A stretch of DNA of 64,000 nt. Origin: Rossellomorea aquimaris. GTDB lineage: Bacteria; Bacillota; Bacilli; Bacillales; Bacillaceae_B. The notes beneath the pieces are model-generated. The model was not told where the DNA came from. It was given only the letters and a program-made list of their open reading frames with translations, and did no database searches. The stretch is taken from NCBI RefSeq assembly GCF_001877785.1, contig NZ_MINN01000106.1:248001-312000 (forward strand), in the 5' to 3' direction. The stretch's first letter is position 1, and each line of letters opens with the position of its first letter. This document shows positions 18,159 through 26,503 of the stretch, piece by piece. The position numbers were made by a program, and so were the translations under genes.

Positions 18159-19144
18159 TTGCAGAAATGGCAAAAGTTTGGCGGGCAAGGACCTGGATGA
18201 AGAAGAATGTCCCGTTTCTATACAGCTGGCATGCCTACGTGGGGTATGAAATGGAGCTGTTCGAAAGCTTCAAGAAGCCCGCTTCGATTCAGGAAGTGGC
18301 TTTAGCAAAGAATGTGGAAATGGATCTGCTTGAACAGTGGGTGGAAGTCGGAATCACACTGAAGCATCTGAAACGCCACTCAAAAGGCAGGGTTAAGGTG
18401 AAAAACGGCTGGAAGCTGCCTTCTTCCAAAAAAGAAACGTTTTCCTCAGGAGTTTTGCTGAAGGAAATGATGGAGCTCCATATCCCGGCCCTTCTTTCCT
18501 ACCCAAGTCTTTTGAGGAATCAGACGAGGCAGCATTTCAACTCGGATCTGCATGGTTCGACCGTTGCCAAGACATCCATCCTGTTGGAACGATTCGCTTT
18601 TCCAAAGCTTCAAAAAGTGATGAAGAAGTCCAAGGTAAATTCAGTGCTGGATCTGGGATGCGGGGAAGGCGGATATATCCGCAGGCTCGCAGACCGCTAC
18701 CCTAAGAAAAAAATGGTCGGCATCGAAATCCACGAAGGGGTGGCAAGGGAGGCGGAGGATCAGCTGCAAAGTTATGAGAACGTAGACATCGAGTGCTGTG
18801 ATTTACATGAATATGAGCCGCAGCAAGCATTCGATATGGTCATGGCAAACAATCTATTTCACTATATAGATCCGTCCGAAAGGCTGCAGTTTTTTGAAAA
18901 AGCCTCGGACTGGCTGGAGAAAAAAGGGCTGTTCTTCGTCCTGACGCCGATGCAGAAATCAAAGCACGGCCAACAATTCTCAAGTGCGTTCAACAGCTTT
19001 TTCATGACGTTCCAGAACCTGCACCCGATCCCTTCTCAAAAGGAGATGGAGACACTCGCAAAAAAGACAGGCTTCAAAGTGGTTTCTGTAGAACCGATCG
19101 TAAAGGAAGGCGGATGGTATGCGCTCTGCTTTAAAAAGAAATAG
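18155..19144 (+). CDS. SAM-dependent methyltransferase with N-terminal winged-helix-like domain
   Basis: A 329-residue protein. ATG at 18155 follows CGGAGG by 7 bases and overlaps the preceding stop; a TTG at 18131 is an unlikely alternative. Residues 1-110 (SIQEVALAKNVEMDLLEQWVEVGITLKHLKRHSKGRVKV) resemble the dimerisation/winged-helix part of small-molecule O-methyltransferases. The class I SAM site is VLDLGCGEGGYIRRLADRYP (near 168), with an acidic residue at the end of strand two (VGIEIHEG) and ANNLFHYIDPSERL as post-motif. Partner of the FAD monooxygenase in a hydroxylate-then-methylate pair, by inference. Substrate unknown. Confidence 0.8.
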   Translation: MIAEMAKVWRARTWMKKNVPFLYSWHAYVGYEMELFESFKKPASIQEVALAKNVEMDLLEQWVEVGITLKHLKRHSKGRVKVKNGWKLPSSKKETFSSGVLLKEMMELHIPALLSYPSLLRNQTRQHFNSDLHGSTVAKTSILLERFAFPKLQKVMKKSKVNSVLDLGCGEGGYIRRLADRYPKKKMVGIEIHEGVAREAEDQLQSYENVDIECCDLHEYEPQQAFDMVMANNLFHYIDPSERLQFFEKASDWLEKKGLFFVLTPMQKSKHGQQFSSAFNSFFMTFQNLHPIPSQKEMETLAKKTGFKVVSVEPIVKEGGWYALCFKKK

Positions 19145-19154
19145 AAAATGATGG

Positions 19155-19181
19155 AGGACTTCCTTACTGCAGGGAAGTCCT
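19155..19181 (+). terminator. Probable terminator of the monooxygenase-methyltransferase pair
   Basis: AGGACTTCC / GGAAGTCCT hairpin with a 9-base loop; the following TTCTAAAATAGTTTTT is only partly T-rich. Confidence 0.5.
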
Positions 19182-19249
19182 TCTAAAATAGTTTTTCTTT
19201 ACTTAGGAAAACATATAGAGAACATGTCCGAGGACAGGAGGTAAGTGCG

Positions 19250-20563
19250 TTGGAAAGAGATGAGATATTGGACTGTATCGGCATAGGTATCGGCCCATAT
19301 AATTTAAGCCTGGCGGCATTGATGGATGAAAAGACGGATTTGAAGGTGAAATTTTTTGACAAGACTCCTGAATTTCAGTGGTACCCAGGCATGCTGATCG
19401 ACCTGACCGATCTTCAGGTGCCGTTCATAGCCGACCTGGTCACGTTTGCGAATCCGCAGAGCAGGTACAGCTATCTGAATTATTTACATACCCATAACCG
19501 GCTGTATAAGTTTTTCTTTTTTCATAAGTTTGAAATGCCGAGGCAGGAATACAATGATTATGCACGCTGGGTCGTAAAGCAGCTTCCGCACTGTCAATTT
19601 CACAGCGAGGTCATCGGTGTGAAGGATACTGGTGATTATTTTGAAGTCGAAGTCAGGAACGGGCTGACTGATGAATGCGAAGTGTACAAGGCGAAGCATG
19701 TGGTGATGGGGACCGGGAGCAAACCGCTCATCCTGGACGGGATGGAGGGGCTGCCCCCTGAGGATGTCCACCATACAAGCAGCTACCTGTTTCATAAGGA
19801 ATCCACTTTGGAAAGCTCGTCAATCACGATCATCGGCTCCGGACAGAGTGCCGCGGAAGTGTTTCATGATTTGTTAAAAGAACAGCGCGATCATCCGTAC
19901 AAGCTGACCTGGATGACGAGGTCGGAGGGGATTTTGCAGCTCGAGTCATCAAAGCTCGGCCAGGAGTTCTTCGCCCCTGATTATGTGGATTATTTCCACG
20001 GACTGTCCTTTGAAAAAAGGCTTGAGGCATTGAAGACACTGGATCAGCTCAGGAACGGGATCGATATGGATACGCTGAATAATATTTATAATATCCTTTA
20101 CCACCATTCCGTCAGCGAGGATGCCCCGGACATTGTGATCCAGCCGTTGACCGAGGTTAACAAGGTCCGGCAGGAAGAGGAAGGTTATGTCCTGGATTGC
20201 AGGCAGTGGCAGGAAGAGCGGGAGTTTTCGTATGTGTCCGGCAAAGTCATCCTGGCAACAGGCTATGTCCCGAATATCCCGTCCTGGTTCGACGATGCTT
20301 TCGGTGACGAAATCGTGTGGGAGGATGACAAGAGGTTCAAGGTGTCCCGTGATTATAAACTGGTATTCAAGAACGGGGCGGAGCGGAGTCATCATTTTTA
20401 CACGCTGACGAATCTTGAACATTCCCACGGTGCCGGTGCCACCAATCTTGGACTCTCAGTAGACCGGAATATCGCCATCATCAATGACATTACCGGGAAG
20501 GAAGTATACAAGGTACAGCGAAATACAATTTTCTCCCAATTTTCAATGGGTGATTCCGAATAA
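19250..20563 (+). CDS. L-lysine/L-ornithine N-monooxygenase, siderophore type (IucD/SidA family)
   Basis: A 437-residue FAD/NADPH enzyme that hydroxylates a primary amine. The FAD motif CIGIGIGPYNLSLAAL (9-24), the family segment EFQWYPGMLIDLTDLQVPFIADLVT (44-68), the NADPH motif TIIGSGQSAAEVFHDLL (near 193), and the C-terminal ATGYVPNIP and THGAGATNLGLS-like end are all present. Such enzymes make N6-hydroxylysine for hydroxamate siderophores such as aerobactin or schizokinen. Here no siderophore synthetase, acyltransferase or transporter is adjacent, so the role is uncertain. TTG start after AGGAGG. No clear Fur box precedes it. Confidence 0.88.
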   Translation: MERDEILDCIGIGIGPYNLSLAALMDEKTDLKVKFFDKTPEFQWYPGMLIDLTDLQVPFIADLVTFANPQSRYSYLNYLHTHNRLYKFFFFHKFEMPRQEYNDYARWVVKQLPHCQFHSEVIGVKDTGDYFEVEVRNGLTDECEVYKAKHVVMGTGSKPLILDGMEGLPPEDVHHTSSYLFHKESTLESSSITIIGSGQSAAEVFHDLLKEQRDHPYKLTWMTRSEGILQLESSKLGQEFFAPDYVDYFHGLSFEKRLEALKTLDQLRNGIDMDTLNNIYNILYHHSVSEDAPDIVIQPLTEVNKVRQEEEGYVLDCRQWQEEREFSYVSGKVILATGYVPNIPSWFDDAFGDEIVWEDDKRFKVSRDYKLVFKNGAERSHHFYTLTNLEHSHGAGATNLGLSVDRNIAIINDITGKEVYKVQRNTIFSQFSMGDSE

Positions 20564-20566
20564 TAC

Positions 20567-20591
20567 GTTTTATTTTCGAGTGAACGGGTAC
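20567..20591 (+). promoter_or_regulatory. Sigma-B promoter of yfkM
   Basis: GTTTTA, 13-base spacer, GGGTAC (consensus GTTTAA-N13/14-GGGTAT). It begins 4 bases after the preceding stop and lies 52 bases before the yfkM start. B. subtilis yfkM is a known sigma-B general stress gene. Confidence 0.75.
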
Positions 20592-20642
20592 ATTTATTAT
20601 GTGAGCAAATAAACAAACTACCAATTAGGAGTGTTTCATTTT

Positions 20643-21158
20643 ATGGCTAAAGTTGCATGCTTAATTACAGATATGTTTGAAGACGTGGAATTTACGGACC
20701 CGGAAAAAGCATTGAAAGAAGCAGGTCACGAAGTCATTACAATCGAAAAGGAAAAAGGCAAATCCGTAAATGGAAAGCAGGGAGACGCGACGGTTTCCAT
20801 CGATGAAAGCATCGATAATGTTAAACCTGAAGACTTTGACGCACTCTTGCTGCCCGGTGGATTCTCACCAGACCAGCTCCGCGCGGATGACCGTTTCGTG
20901 AAGTTCACGAAGCACTTCATGGATGAAAAGAAACCGGTCTTTGCCATCTGCCACGGACCGCAGCTCCTTATCACCGCGAAGGCGCTTGAAGGCAGACACG
21001 CAACAGGCTTCAAGTCCATCAAAGTCGACATGGAGTATGCAGGTGTCACATACGAAGATAAAGAAGTCGTCGTATGCGGAAACCAGCTTGTCACAAGCAG
21101 GACACCGGATGATATTCCGGCGTTTAACCGTGAGTCGCTGGCTTTGCTGTCTAAATAA
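20643..21158 (+). CDS. yfkM: DJ-1/PfpI-family general stress protein
   Basis: A 171-residue cytosolic protein of the DJ-1/PfpI class I glutamine-amidotransferase-like fold. The nucleophile elbow AICHGPQLL carries the reactive cysteine near residue 102, and the glutamate of MFEDVEFTDP is the usual activating acid. Related proteins act as glyoxalase, deglycase or chaperone, and the true substrate is not settled. The ATG at 20643 follows TAGGAG; the GTG at 20631 is part of that site. Sequence and context (yfkK, yfkI and yfkH next door) match B. subtilis YfkM (Gsp18). Sigma-B promoter upstream and a terminator downstream make it monocistronic. Confidence 0.9.
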   Translation: MAKVACLITDMFEDVEFTDPEKALKEAGHEVITIEKEKGKSVNGKQGDATVSIDESIDNVKPEDFDALLLPGGFSPDQLRADDRFVKFTKHFMDEKKPVFAICHGPQLLITAKALEGRHATGFKSIKVDMEYAGVTYEDKEVVVCGNQLVTSRTPDDIPAFNRESLALLSK

Positions 21159-21171
21159 TATTGATATTGGT

Positions 21172-21206
21172 AAAAGGGACATCCTTGATGGGGTGTCCCT
21201 TTTTGT
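21172..21206 (+). terminator. Terminator of yfkM
   Basis: AAAAGGGACATCC / GGGGTGTCCCTTTTT hairpin with a short loop and T-run. Confidence 0.85.
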
Positions 21207-21360
21207 GTGATGTTTTTGGGGAGGTGCTGTTTCTAAGGAGTGGTGTTCATACTGGGAGGGAGTGTGAAAAGTGGTTGGTTTTGGTTTTCGAACCATTTTT
21301 GTTACTTTTAATTTTTTTTAGGATGTGCAAGTCATTTTGGCGCAATTTTAAGGTATGAAA

Positions 21361-21564
21361 GGATTAAGTCCATACAAATGTGTAAAAAGAAAAGGAGTCA
21401 TTTTATTCCTTCTTGGCAACACTGTTTTCAACGACGATAAACAATGAAGAGAGGGAATAAAGATGACTCATTTACAGTTTAACCTAAATTTGGATCTTTT
21501 AAAAGAAACCGTGATCAATTCATATATGGAGACCGTGGTCAAGTCGGCCATCGTGCCGATTTAG
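21361..21564 (+). mobile_element. Left-end relic of an IS256-family insertion sequence
   Basis: GGATTAAGTCCATACAAATG followed by TGTAAAAAGAAAAGG (21361-21395) resembles the terminal inverted repeat of IS256-type elements. About 70 bases on, after GAGAGGGA, comes the beginning of the IS256-family transposase frame. The element is cut off after 33 codons and no right end was found. The 21207-21360 stretch before it holds nothing recognisable. Confidence 0.7.
21463..21564 (+). pseudogene. Truncated IS256-family transposase, first 33 codons
   Basis: MTHLQFNLNLDLLKETVINS is followed by YMETVVKSAIVPI and a stop. This is the usual N-terminus of Mutator/IS256 transposases (MTQxxFNLNxDxLKExVxNSxxxxVVKSxIVxVLNE). 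The catalytic DDE part is gone, so no transposase can be made. Confidence 0.75.
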
Positions 21565-21670
21565 GGTAGTTTTAATTTCAATTTTATGATTTCTTGAGCG
21601 GTTTAAGAGGATTTTCTATGTTTTTAGGGGCGGGGACTCGTATTTGAGTACTGTCATGTTTCAACTTAGA

Positions 21671-21766
21671 GAAATATGATCCATTCTGAGGATTTATGAT
21701 CCAAATTTGAAATATATGATCCATTCGACAAAAAATACGTTCCGTTTTACGAATTTATGATCTTTT
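21671..21766. repeat. 20-bp periodic array, motif TATGATCC
   Basis: TATGATCC or a close variant begins at 21675, 21695, 21715, 21736 (TACGTTCC) and 21756 (TATGATCT), i.e. every 20-21 bases, separated by 12-base AT-rich variable spacers. The period is not a multiple of three, so it is not coding. It lies between the IS256 relic and yfkK. The remaining 21767-22020 stretch is C-rich and gene-free, with ATTCCCAGGCA-like segments near 21828 and 21863. Confidence 0.8.
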
Positions 21767-22020
21767 GAGAATCATTCTAAAGAACGGCCTGTATTCCTAG
21801 CTAGGCACGATCACCAGCTTAAACCGATTTCCCAGGCATCCAAGTCGCAGCCGTTCACACCGGATTCCCAGGCAGGCACGACCCTCTGAATTCCCTGCTG
21901 ACATGGCGCATCCGTTTAAGCCCAACTTCCTAATAACCACAACGCAGCGCACAGTAAAGCCCTCCGCGCAAATCCCCGCCAAGTCCCCCGCAGTCTGGCC
22001 CCGTACTAAATACAACATGC

Positions 22021-22078
22021 AAAAAAGCCCGTCCTGGACATTGCGTCAATACTTAATCGCAAGTCCAGGACGGGCTTT
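22021..22078 (-). terminator. Terminator of yfkK
   Basis: 15-bp perfect stem AAAGCCCGTCCTGGA / TCCAGGACGGGCTTT around a 25-base loop; the minus strand ends in TTTTTT. Confidence 0.85.
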
Positions 22079-22085
22079 CACAGAA

Positions 22086-22307
22086 TTATTTCCTCAACGC
22101 ACCAAGTTCTTCAATGATCGCTGTCATTTCGCTCGGGCTGAAGCGGTCTTTCTTTTCGACCATCAGGTAGAGGTAGCGAAGGTCTTCGTACATTTCCTGG
22201 TTGAAGTGTTCAGGCTTGATGGCGCCTGCGTTTACAACGTTGAGTTTATCCTTGATGGCGGTGACCATGTATTCAATGTTTTCTGCAGTGTTTTGTGATA
22301 AGTCCAT
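22086..22307 (-). CDS. yfkK: UPF0435 (DUF1128) protein YfkK
   Basis: A 73-residue acidic cytosolic protein, [14 protein letters not shown] ... [18 protein letters not shown], matching the UPF0435 family over its whole length, closest in pattern to B. subtilis YfkK. No biochemical role is known. The ATG follows AAAGGACG. It is transcribed away from yfkI/yfkH. In B. subtilis the phosphatase gene yfkJ lies between yfkK and yfkI; here that space (22308-22591) contains no gene. Confidence 0.92.
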   Translation of the reverse strand: MDLSQNTAENIEYMVTAIKDKLNVVNAGAIKPEHFNQEMYEDLRYLYLMVEKKDRFSPSEMTAIIEELGALRK

Positions 22308-22424
22308 AACTGTTCGTCCTTTCTATCGTACCTTTTATTAGTATTCATCTTTCCATGATTCCGGTGCTCTGTCAACATTGCTTTAATGATGTGAGTGTAG
22401 AAAGAAGGATTTTTTTACCTGAAT

Positions 22425-22450
22425 GTTTTACACTATTAGGAATTGGGGAA
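22425..22450 (+). promoter_or_regulatory. Possible sigma-B promoter for yfkI-yfkH
   Basis: GTTTTA, 14-base spacer, GGGGAA. The -10 is weak (4 of 6), but the B. subtilis yfkJIH operon is sigma-B-controlled and the position (140 bases before yfkI) is reasonable. Confidence 0.4.
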
Positions 22451-22591
22451 TTAGTAGTTAAGCATGCAAGGTTGGGGAAAACTATAGCGGAAAACCGGAC
22501 TTTGAAGGAACTCTGACCTTATTTAGAGAAAACAATAGTAAATGGCTGCGGCTGCAGCCGACATGAAAATAGAATATAGGAGGATCATGAA

Positions 22592-23008
22592 ATGGGAAAT
22601 AGCAAGTTTTTTAAAGGAGTCATGCTGGGAGCCGCCGCAGGAGGACTGCTGTCGCTTCTGGATAAAACGACACGCAGGGAGATGGGCACAACGCTGAAAA
22701 ACAGCGGGTCGGCCATTTCCAGATATTCGAAGAATCCGAAGATGCTGGCGGATACTTCGAAAGATATTTATGAAAAGATGAAGACGACTGCCGATCAGGT
22801 GAGCAGGGATATTCAGTTCATTTCAGAAAAAGTGAATGAAATCAAAGAGATGACCCCTCAAGTGAAAGAGATGATCGAGGAGACGAAAGAAACATTCGAA
22901 GATTCTACGGAAGCTTACAAAGAGACGTTCTCTGATCATCCTTCGAATGAATTCAACGCGGGTGAAGAAGGCAGTCAGCCTGTTGCTTCATCTTTCAAAG
23001 GCTACTGA
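22592..23008 (+). CDS. yfkI: YtxH-domain general stress protein (YfkI-like)
   Basis: A 138-residue protein. The N-terminal glycine-rich hydrophobic segment FFKGVMLGAAAGGLLSLLDK (5-24) is the YtxH membrane or membrane-associated motif. A long charged helix rich in K, E and Q follows (SKDIYEKMKTTADQVSRDIQ, VKEMIEETKETFEDSTEAY) and is likely coiled coil. The position directly before the YihY gene matches B. subtilis yfkI. AGGAGG precedes the ATG. YtxH proteins are stress-induced, mechanism unknown. Confidence 0.78.
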   Translation: MGNSKFFKGVMLGAAAGGLLSLLDKTTRREMGTTLKNSGSAISRYSKNPKMLADTSKDIYEKMKTTADQVSRDIQFISEKVNEIKEMTPQVKEMIEETKETFEDSTEAYKETFSDHPSNEFNAGEEGSQPVASSFKGY

Positions 23009-23045
23009 GGAGGAACACCGGAGGATTACTGAAAGAGGTGAGAGG

Positions 23046-23888
23046 ATGTCTGTGGGAACGACCCGCAAAGGTTGGAAGAAAGATTCAAAAACATTATTTA
23101 AACAAATAAGTGCCAATGATATAGCAGGGCTGGCGGCGCAGATTGCCTATTACTTCTTGCTGTCACTATTTCCGCTGCTGATTTTTGTTTTTACGCTGCT
23201 GCCGTATCTGCCGGTGGATCAGGCGGATATCCTGGGTGTGATAAGGGATTTTGCGCCGGGTGAGACAATGTCGATGATTGAGGAGAATTTGAGCGATGTC
23301 ATGAACAATAAGAATACGGGCTTGCTCTCGATTTCCATCATCGCGACAATTTGGTCAGCGTCCAACGGGATGAACGCAATCGTGAAAAGTTTGAATCGGG
23401 CCTATGATGTCGAGGAAACGAGATCTTTCATTGTTACACGTTTGATGTCGATTGTCCTGACACTCGGGATGGTCGTTGTGTTTGTGGTTGCACTCCTGCT
23501 TCCGGTCTTCGGTAAGCAGATCGGATTGTTTTTATTTTCCCAGTTCGGCTTTTCCGATCAATTCCTGACGATTTGGAACGGCATTCGCTGGGCAATATCG
23601 CCGCTTATCCTGTTCATTGTGTTTGTCGGATTGTATTATTTCGCACCCAGTAAGAGGATCAAATGCTTGAGCGCCATCCCGGGCGCAATCTTCGCTGCAG
23701 TCGGCTGGGTGCTCGTTTCGCTGGCATTCTCCTTTTATGTCAGCAATTTCGGCAACTACTCAGCCACTTACGGGAGTATCGGGGGGATCATCGTCTTGAT
23801 GATCTGGTTCTATCTGACAGGGATCATCATCATGATCGGCGGGGAAATCAACGCCCTTGCCACAGAGAAAGACGATACACCGTGCTGA
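23046..23888 (+). CDS. yfkH: YihY/BrkB-family membrane protein
   Basis: A 280-residue integral membrane protein. ATG at 23046 after GAGGTGAGAGG; the upstream part of the frame overlaps yfkI and is not used. Family features are GLAAQIAYYFLLSLFPLLIF near residue 25, IIATIWSASNGMNAIVKSLNRAYDVEE near 100, and GSIGGIIVLMIWFYLTGIIIMIGGEINAL at the end. About six spans. The family was once called ribonuclease BN, which proved wrong; envelope or export roles are proposed. Synteny with B. subtilis yfkI-yfkH supports the symbol. Confidence 0.9.
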   Translation: MSVGTTRKGWKKDSKTLFKQISANDIAGLAAQIAYYFLLSLFPLLIFVFTLLPYLPVDQADILGVIRDFAPGETMSMIEENLSDVMNNKNTGLLSISIIATIWSASNGMNAIVKSLNRAYDVEETRSFIVTRLMSIVLTLGMVVVFVVALLLPVFGKQIGLFLFSQFGFSDQFLTIWNGIRWAISPLILFIVFVGLYYFAPSKRIKCLSAIPGAIFAAVGWVLVSLAFSFYVSNFGNYSATYGSIGGIIVLMIWFYLTGIIIMIGGEINALATEKDDTPC

Positions 23889-24000
23889 TAAATATAATTC
23901 AATTAGGGGAAGATTCTATTAAACAAACGTTTGATGGGTCTTTCCTTTTTTGTGTGCACCTGCAACGGTCAAGTATAATGGAGTAAAAGGGGTGGGAGAG

Positions 24001-25767
24001 ATGCTGATAGCAGCCATGATCGAACGGCTTGGGATCATCGTGACGATTGCCTTTGTTATGACAAGGCTCGGCTTCTTCCGAAAGCTGATCGAACAAAGGA
24101 GCCATGTGAAGAAGTCCCAAACCGTCTTGATCATCTTATTGTTTGGTTTCTTTGGAATCATCGGTTCTTATACAGGATTGATTGTGAATGCAGAAGCAGA
24201 TGAATATGCAAAATGGCATATGACGCTTCAGGAGAATGAAGCCATTGCAAATTCAAGGGTCATCGGGATTGTGGCAGCCGGTTTGCTCGGCGGGCCCTGG
24301 ATTGGTCTTGGTGCAGGAATGGTCGCCGGGGTCCACCGCTACTTTCTTGGAGGGTTCACCGCCTTCGCCTGCGGGATTTCCACCGTCCTTGCAGGAGTGC
24401 TGGCTGGATACATAGGAAAGCGTGAGAAAAAGAATCGTCTGGTGTCCCCTCTAAAAGCATTCGTGGTCGGATTTTTGGCAGAAGCGATGCAGATGGCCAT
24501 CATTCTTCTTTTTGCAAAACCATATGGGGCAGCCTCCGAACTTGTATCGGATATAGGATGGCCGATGATCATTGCCAACGGGATCGGTACAGGGATTTTC
24601 CTTCTGATCATAAAGAGTGTTGTGTATGAAGAGGAACGTATGGGGGCGGTGCAGTCACAGAAGGCACTCCGCCTCGCCGATAAAACGGTTAAGTATATGC
24701 GGAAGGGATTGAATGAATCTTCAGCGTACGCCACCTGCCGGATTCTGATGAAAGAAGTCGATGCCATTGCCGTCTCGATCACGGACCGCACCCATATCCT
24801 CGCCCACGTCGGGGTCGCTTCCGATCATCATCAGAAGCACAAACCGATTCAAACAGAAGCAACGAAGCGGGTGATTGAAACCGGGGAATTGTTGAAGGTC
24901 GGTAAAAAGGAAATCCATTGCGACCGGGATGACTGTCCGCTCGGCGCTGCCGTCATGGCCCCTCTTTTAAAAGGGGACGAGATTGTGGGGGCGTTGAAAT
25001 TCTACTTCCACTCGGAAAAAGTGATCTCACCGATCATGATGGAGCTCACAAAGGGAATCGCGACGCTGCTCAGCAATCAGCTTGAGCTGGCGGAGATCGA
25101 TACGCATAAAGAACTGGCCAAGGAATCAGAGGTCAAGGCACTGCAGGCGCAGATCAGTCCTCATTTCCTGTTCAATGCGATCAATGTCATCGTATCCCTG
25201 ATCAGGATCAATCCCGATAAAGCACGGACGCTGCTGATTTCCCTCTCACAGTTCATCAGGCAGAACCTGAGCGGTAGTACGAAATCCACCTCCACTTTGA
25301 AAGAGGAATGTCAGCATGTGAAAGCGTATCTTGCGATTGAAGAAGCGAGATTCTACGACCGCCTGCAGGTCAAATACGACCTGGATGAAGATGCCATGCA
25401 GGCTGTCGTTCCATCGATCACCCTGCAGCCGCTGGTCGAAAATGCGATCAAACACGGGATGAAGAATCAGGCAGAAGGGTTTATTTTAAACATATCGATC
25501 ACCAGAGAGAACGGCAATGTTGTTAAGGTGAAAGTGGAGGACAACGGGGATGGGATCGAGCAGTCCCGACTTGAGACCCTGCTGCTTCAACCGGTGGAAT
25601 CCGAAACAGGCACCGGCCTTGCCTTGTACAATGTCAATAAACGACTGGAAATGATGAACGGAGAAGAGTCTGGACTCATAATCCGGTCCGTTAAAGGAGA
25701 AGGAACCGCCGCTCAGTTCACAATCAAAGGAGGGAATGCAGCAGATGAAAGTCGCAATCATCGATGA
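24001..25767 (+). CDS. lytS: LytS-type sensor histidine kinase
   Basis: A 588-residue membrane kinase. The ATG at 24001 is preferred because of the purine-rich GGGGTGGGAGAG before it and because the first helix begins at once. Residues 1-210 form the 5TMR-LYT sensor with NSRVIGIVAAGLLGGPWIGLGAG and GVHRYFLGG; a GAF-like domain follows (about 225-360); then HisKA_7TM-type ALQAQISPHFLFNAINVI with the phospho-histidine near 390; then the ATPase boxes LQPLVENAIKHGM and VEDNGDGIEQSR. LytS kinases sense membrane potential or pyruvate. The end overlaps lytT by 23 bases. The usual lrgAB/pftAB genes do not follow; a CstA gene lies 1.2 kb downstream instead. Confidence 0.93.
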   Translation: MLIAAMIERLGIIVTIAFVMTRLGFFRKLIEQRSHVKKSQTVLIILLFGFFGIIGSYTGLIVNAEADEYAKWHMTLQENEAIANSRVIGIVAAGLLGGPWIGLGAGMVAGVHRYFLGGFTAFACGISTVLAGVLAGYIGKREKKNRLVSPLKAFVVGFLAEAMQMAIILLFAKPYGAASELVSDIGWPMIIANGIGTGIFLLIIKSVVYEEERMGAVQSQKALRLADKTVKYMRKGLNESSAYATCRILMKEVDAIAVSITDRTHILAHVGVASDHHQKHKPIQTEATKRVIETGELLKVGKKEIHCDRDDCPLGAAVMAPLLKGDEIVGALKFYFHSEKVISPIMMELTKGIATLLSNQLELAEIDTHKELAKESEVKALQAQISPHFLFNAINVIVSLIRINPDKARTLLISLSQFIRQNLSGSTKSTSTLKEECQHVKAYLAIEEARFYDRLQVKYDLDEDAMQAVVPSITLQPLVENAIKHGMKNQAEGFILNISITRENGNVVKVKVEDNGDGIEQSRLETLLLQPVESETGTGLALYNVNKRLEMMNGEESGLIIRSVKGEGTAAQFTIKGGNAADESRNHR

Positions 25768-26458
25768 CGAACCATACAGCCGTGAAGAAATGAAACATCT
25801 GTTGAATGCATATGAATGGGTCGAAGTAATAGGGGAAGCAAGCTCGGCTGAAAAAGCGATGGAGCTGCTGCTGACGGATGACCCGCAAGTTTTGTTCCTT
25901 GATATTGAAATGCCGGGCATGAGCGGAGTCGAGCTTGCAGAGGCACTGCGGAAAATGAAGAAAAGACCTCAGATCGTCTTTGCGACCGCCTATCCAGATT
26001 ACGCCCTGAAAGCATTTGAGGTTGAAGCGGTCGACTACCTTCTCAAGCCTTTTGATGATGAGCAGCTCGCGAGGACAATGGAAAGGCTGAAAAAGACCGT
26101 CGCAGCTGGTGAGAGGGAATCCAGGAGTCACGGGAAGCTCGCTGTCCAGGATGAAGACAAGATCATCTTCATCGAGCCGGACGCCATCCTCTATATTTTT
26201 CGCGAAGAGCGTGAAACGTATATTTGCACGGGGAAAAAACGGTATACGTGCCGGCTTCCGATCAAGGAACTCGAGGCAAAGCTTGCCACCTATCCATTTT
26301 TCCGTGTCCACAAAAGCTACCTCGTCCAGCTGCCATTTGTCGAGGAACTCATTCCCTGGGGGAACGGTGTCTACCAGCTGAAGGTGAGCGGGGCGAAGGA
26401 GAAAATCCCAGTGAGCAGGAATTATGTGAAGGAACTGCGGGAGAGGCTGGAGCTATGA
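25745..26458 (+). CDS. lytT: LytTR response regulator
   Basis: A 237-residue protein. The receiver domain (1-120) has the acid pocket DDE at 7-9, the phospho-acceptor aspartate in VLFLDIEMPGMSG, and the lysine in DYLLKPFDD. The C-terminal LytTR DNA-binding domain (135-237) shows IIFIEPDAILYIFREERETYICT, FFRVHKSYLVQL and KIPVSRNYVKEL. The ATG at 25745 is used since AAAGGAGG is about 10 bases upstream; the ATG at 25736 is too close. It is the cognate regulator of LytS and is ended by a bidirectional hairpin. Confidence 0.94.
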   Translation: MKVAIIDDEPYSREEMKHLLNAYEWVEVIGEASSAEKAMELLLTDDPQVLFLDIEMPGMSGVELAEALRKMKKRPQIVFATAYPDYALKAFEVEAVDYLLKPFDDEQLARTMERLKKTVAAGERESRSHGKLAVQDEDKIIFIEPDAILYIFREERETYICTGKKRYTCRLPIKELEAKLATYPFFRVHKSYLVQLPFVEELIPWGNGVYQLKVSGAKEKIPVSRNYVKELRERLEL

Positions 26459-26465
26459 TAATAGA

Positions 26466-26502
26466 AAAAGATGCGAAGCGGGGTGCTTCGCATCTTTTTT
26501 GA
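26466..26502. terminator. Bidirectional terminator between lytT and the phosphodiesterase gene
   Basis: AAAGATGCGAAGC / GCTTCGCATCTTT with a 4-5-base loop, flanked by AAAA on one side and TTTTTT on the other. Confidence 0.92.
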
Positions 26503-26503
26503 A

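Noticed and set aside
19183..19249. Fur box before the lysine N-hydroxylase
   Set aside because: The AT-rich leader has no 7-1-7 or 9-1-9 inverted repeat that fits the Fur consensus.
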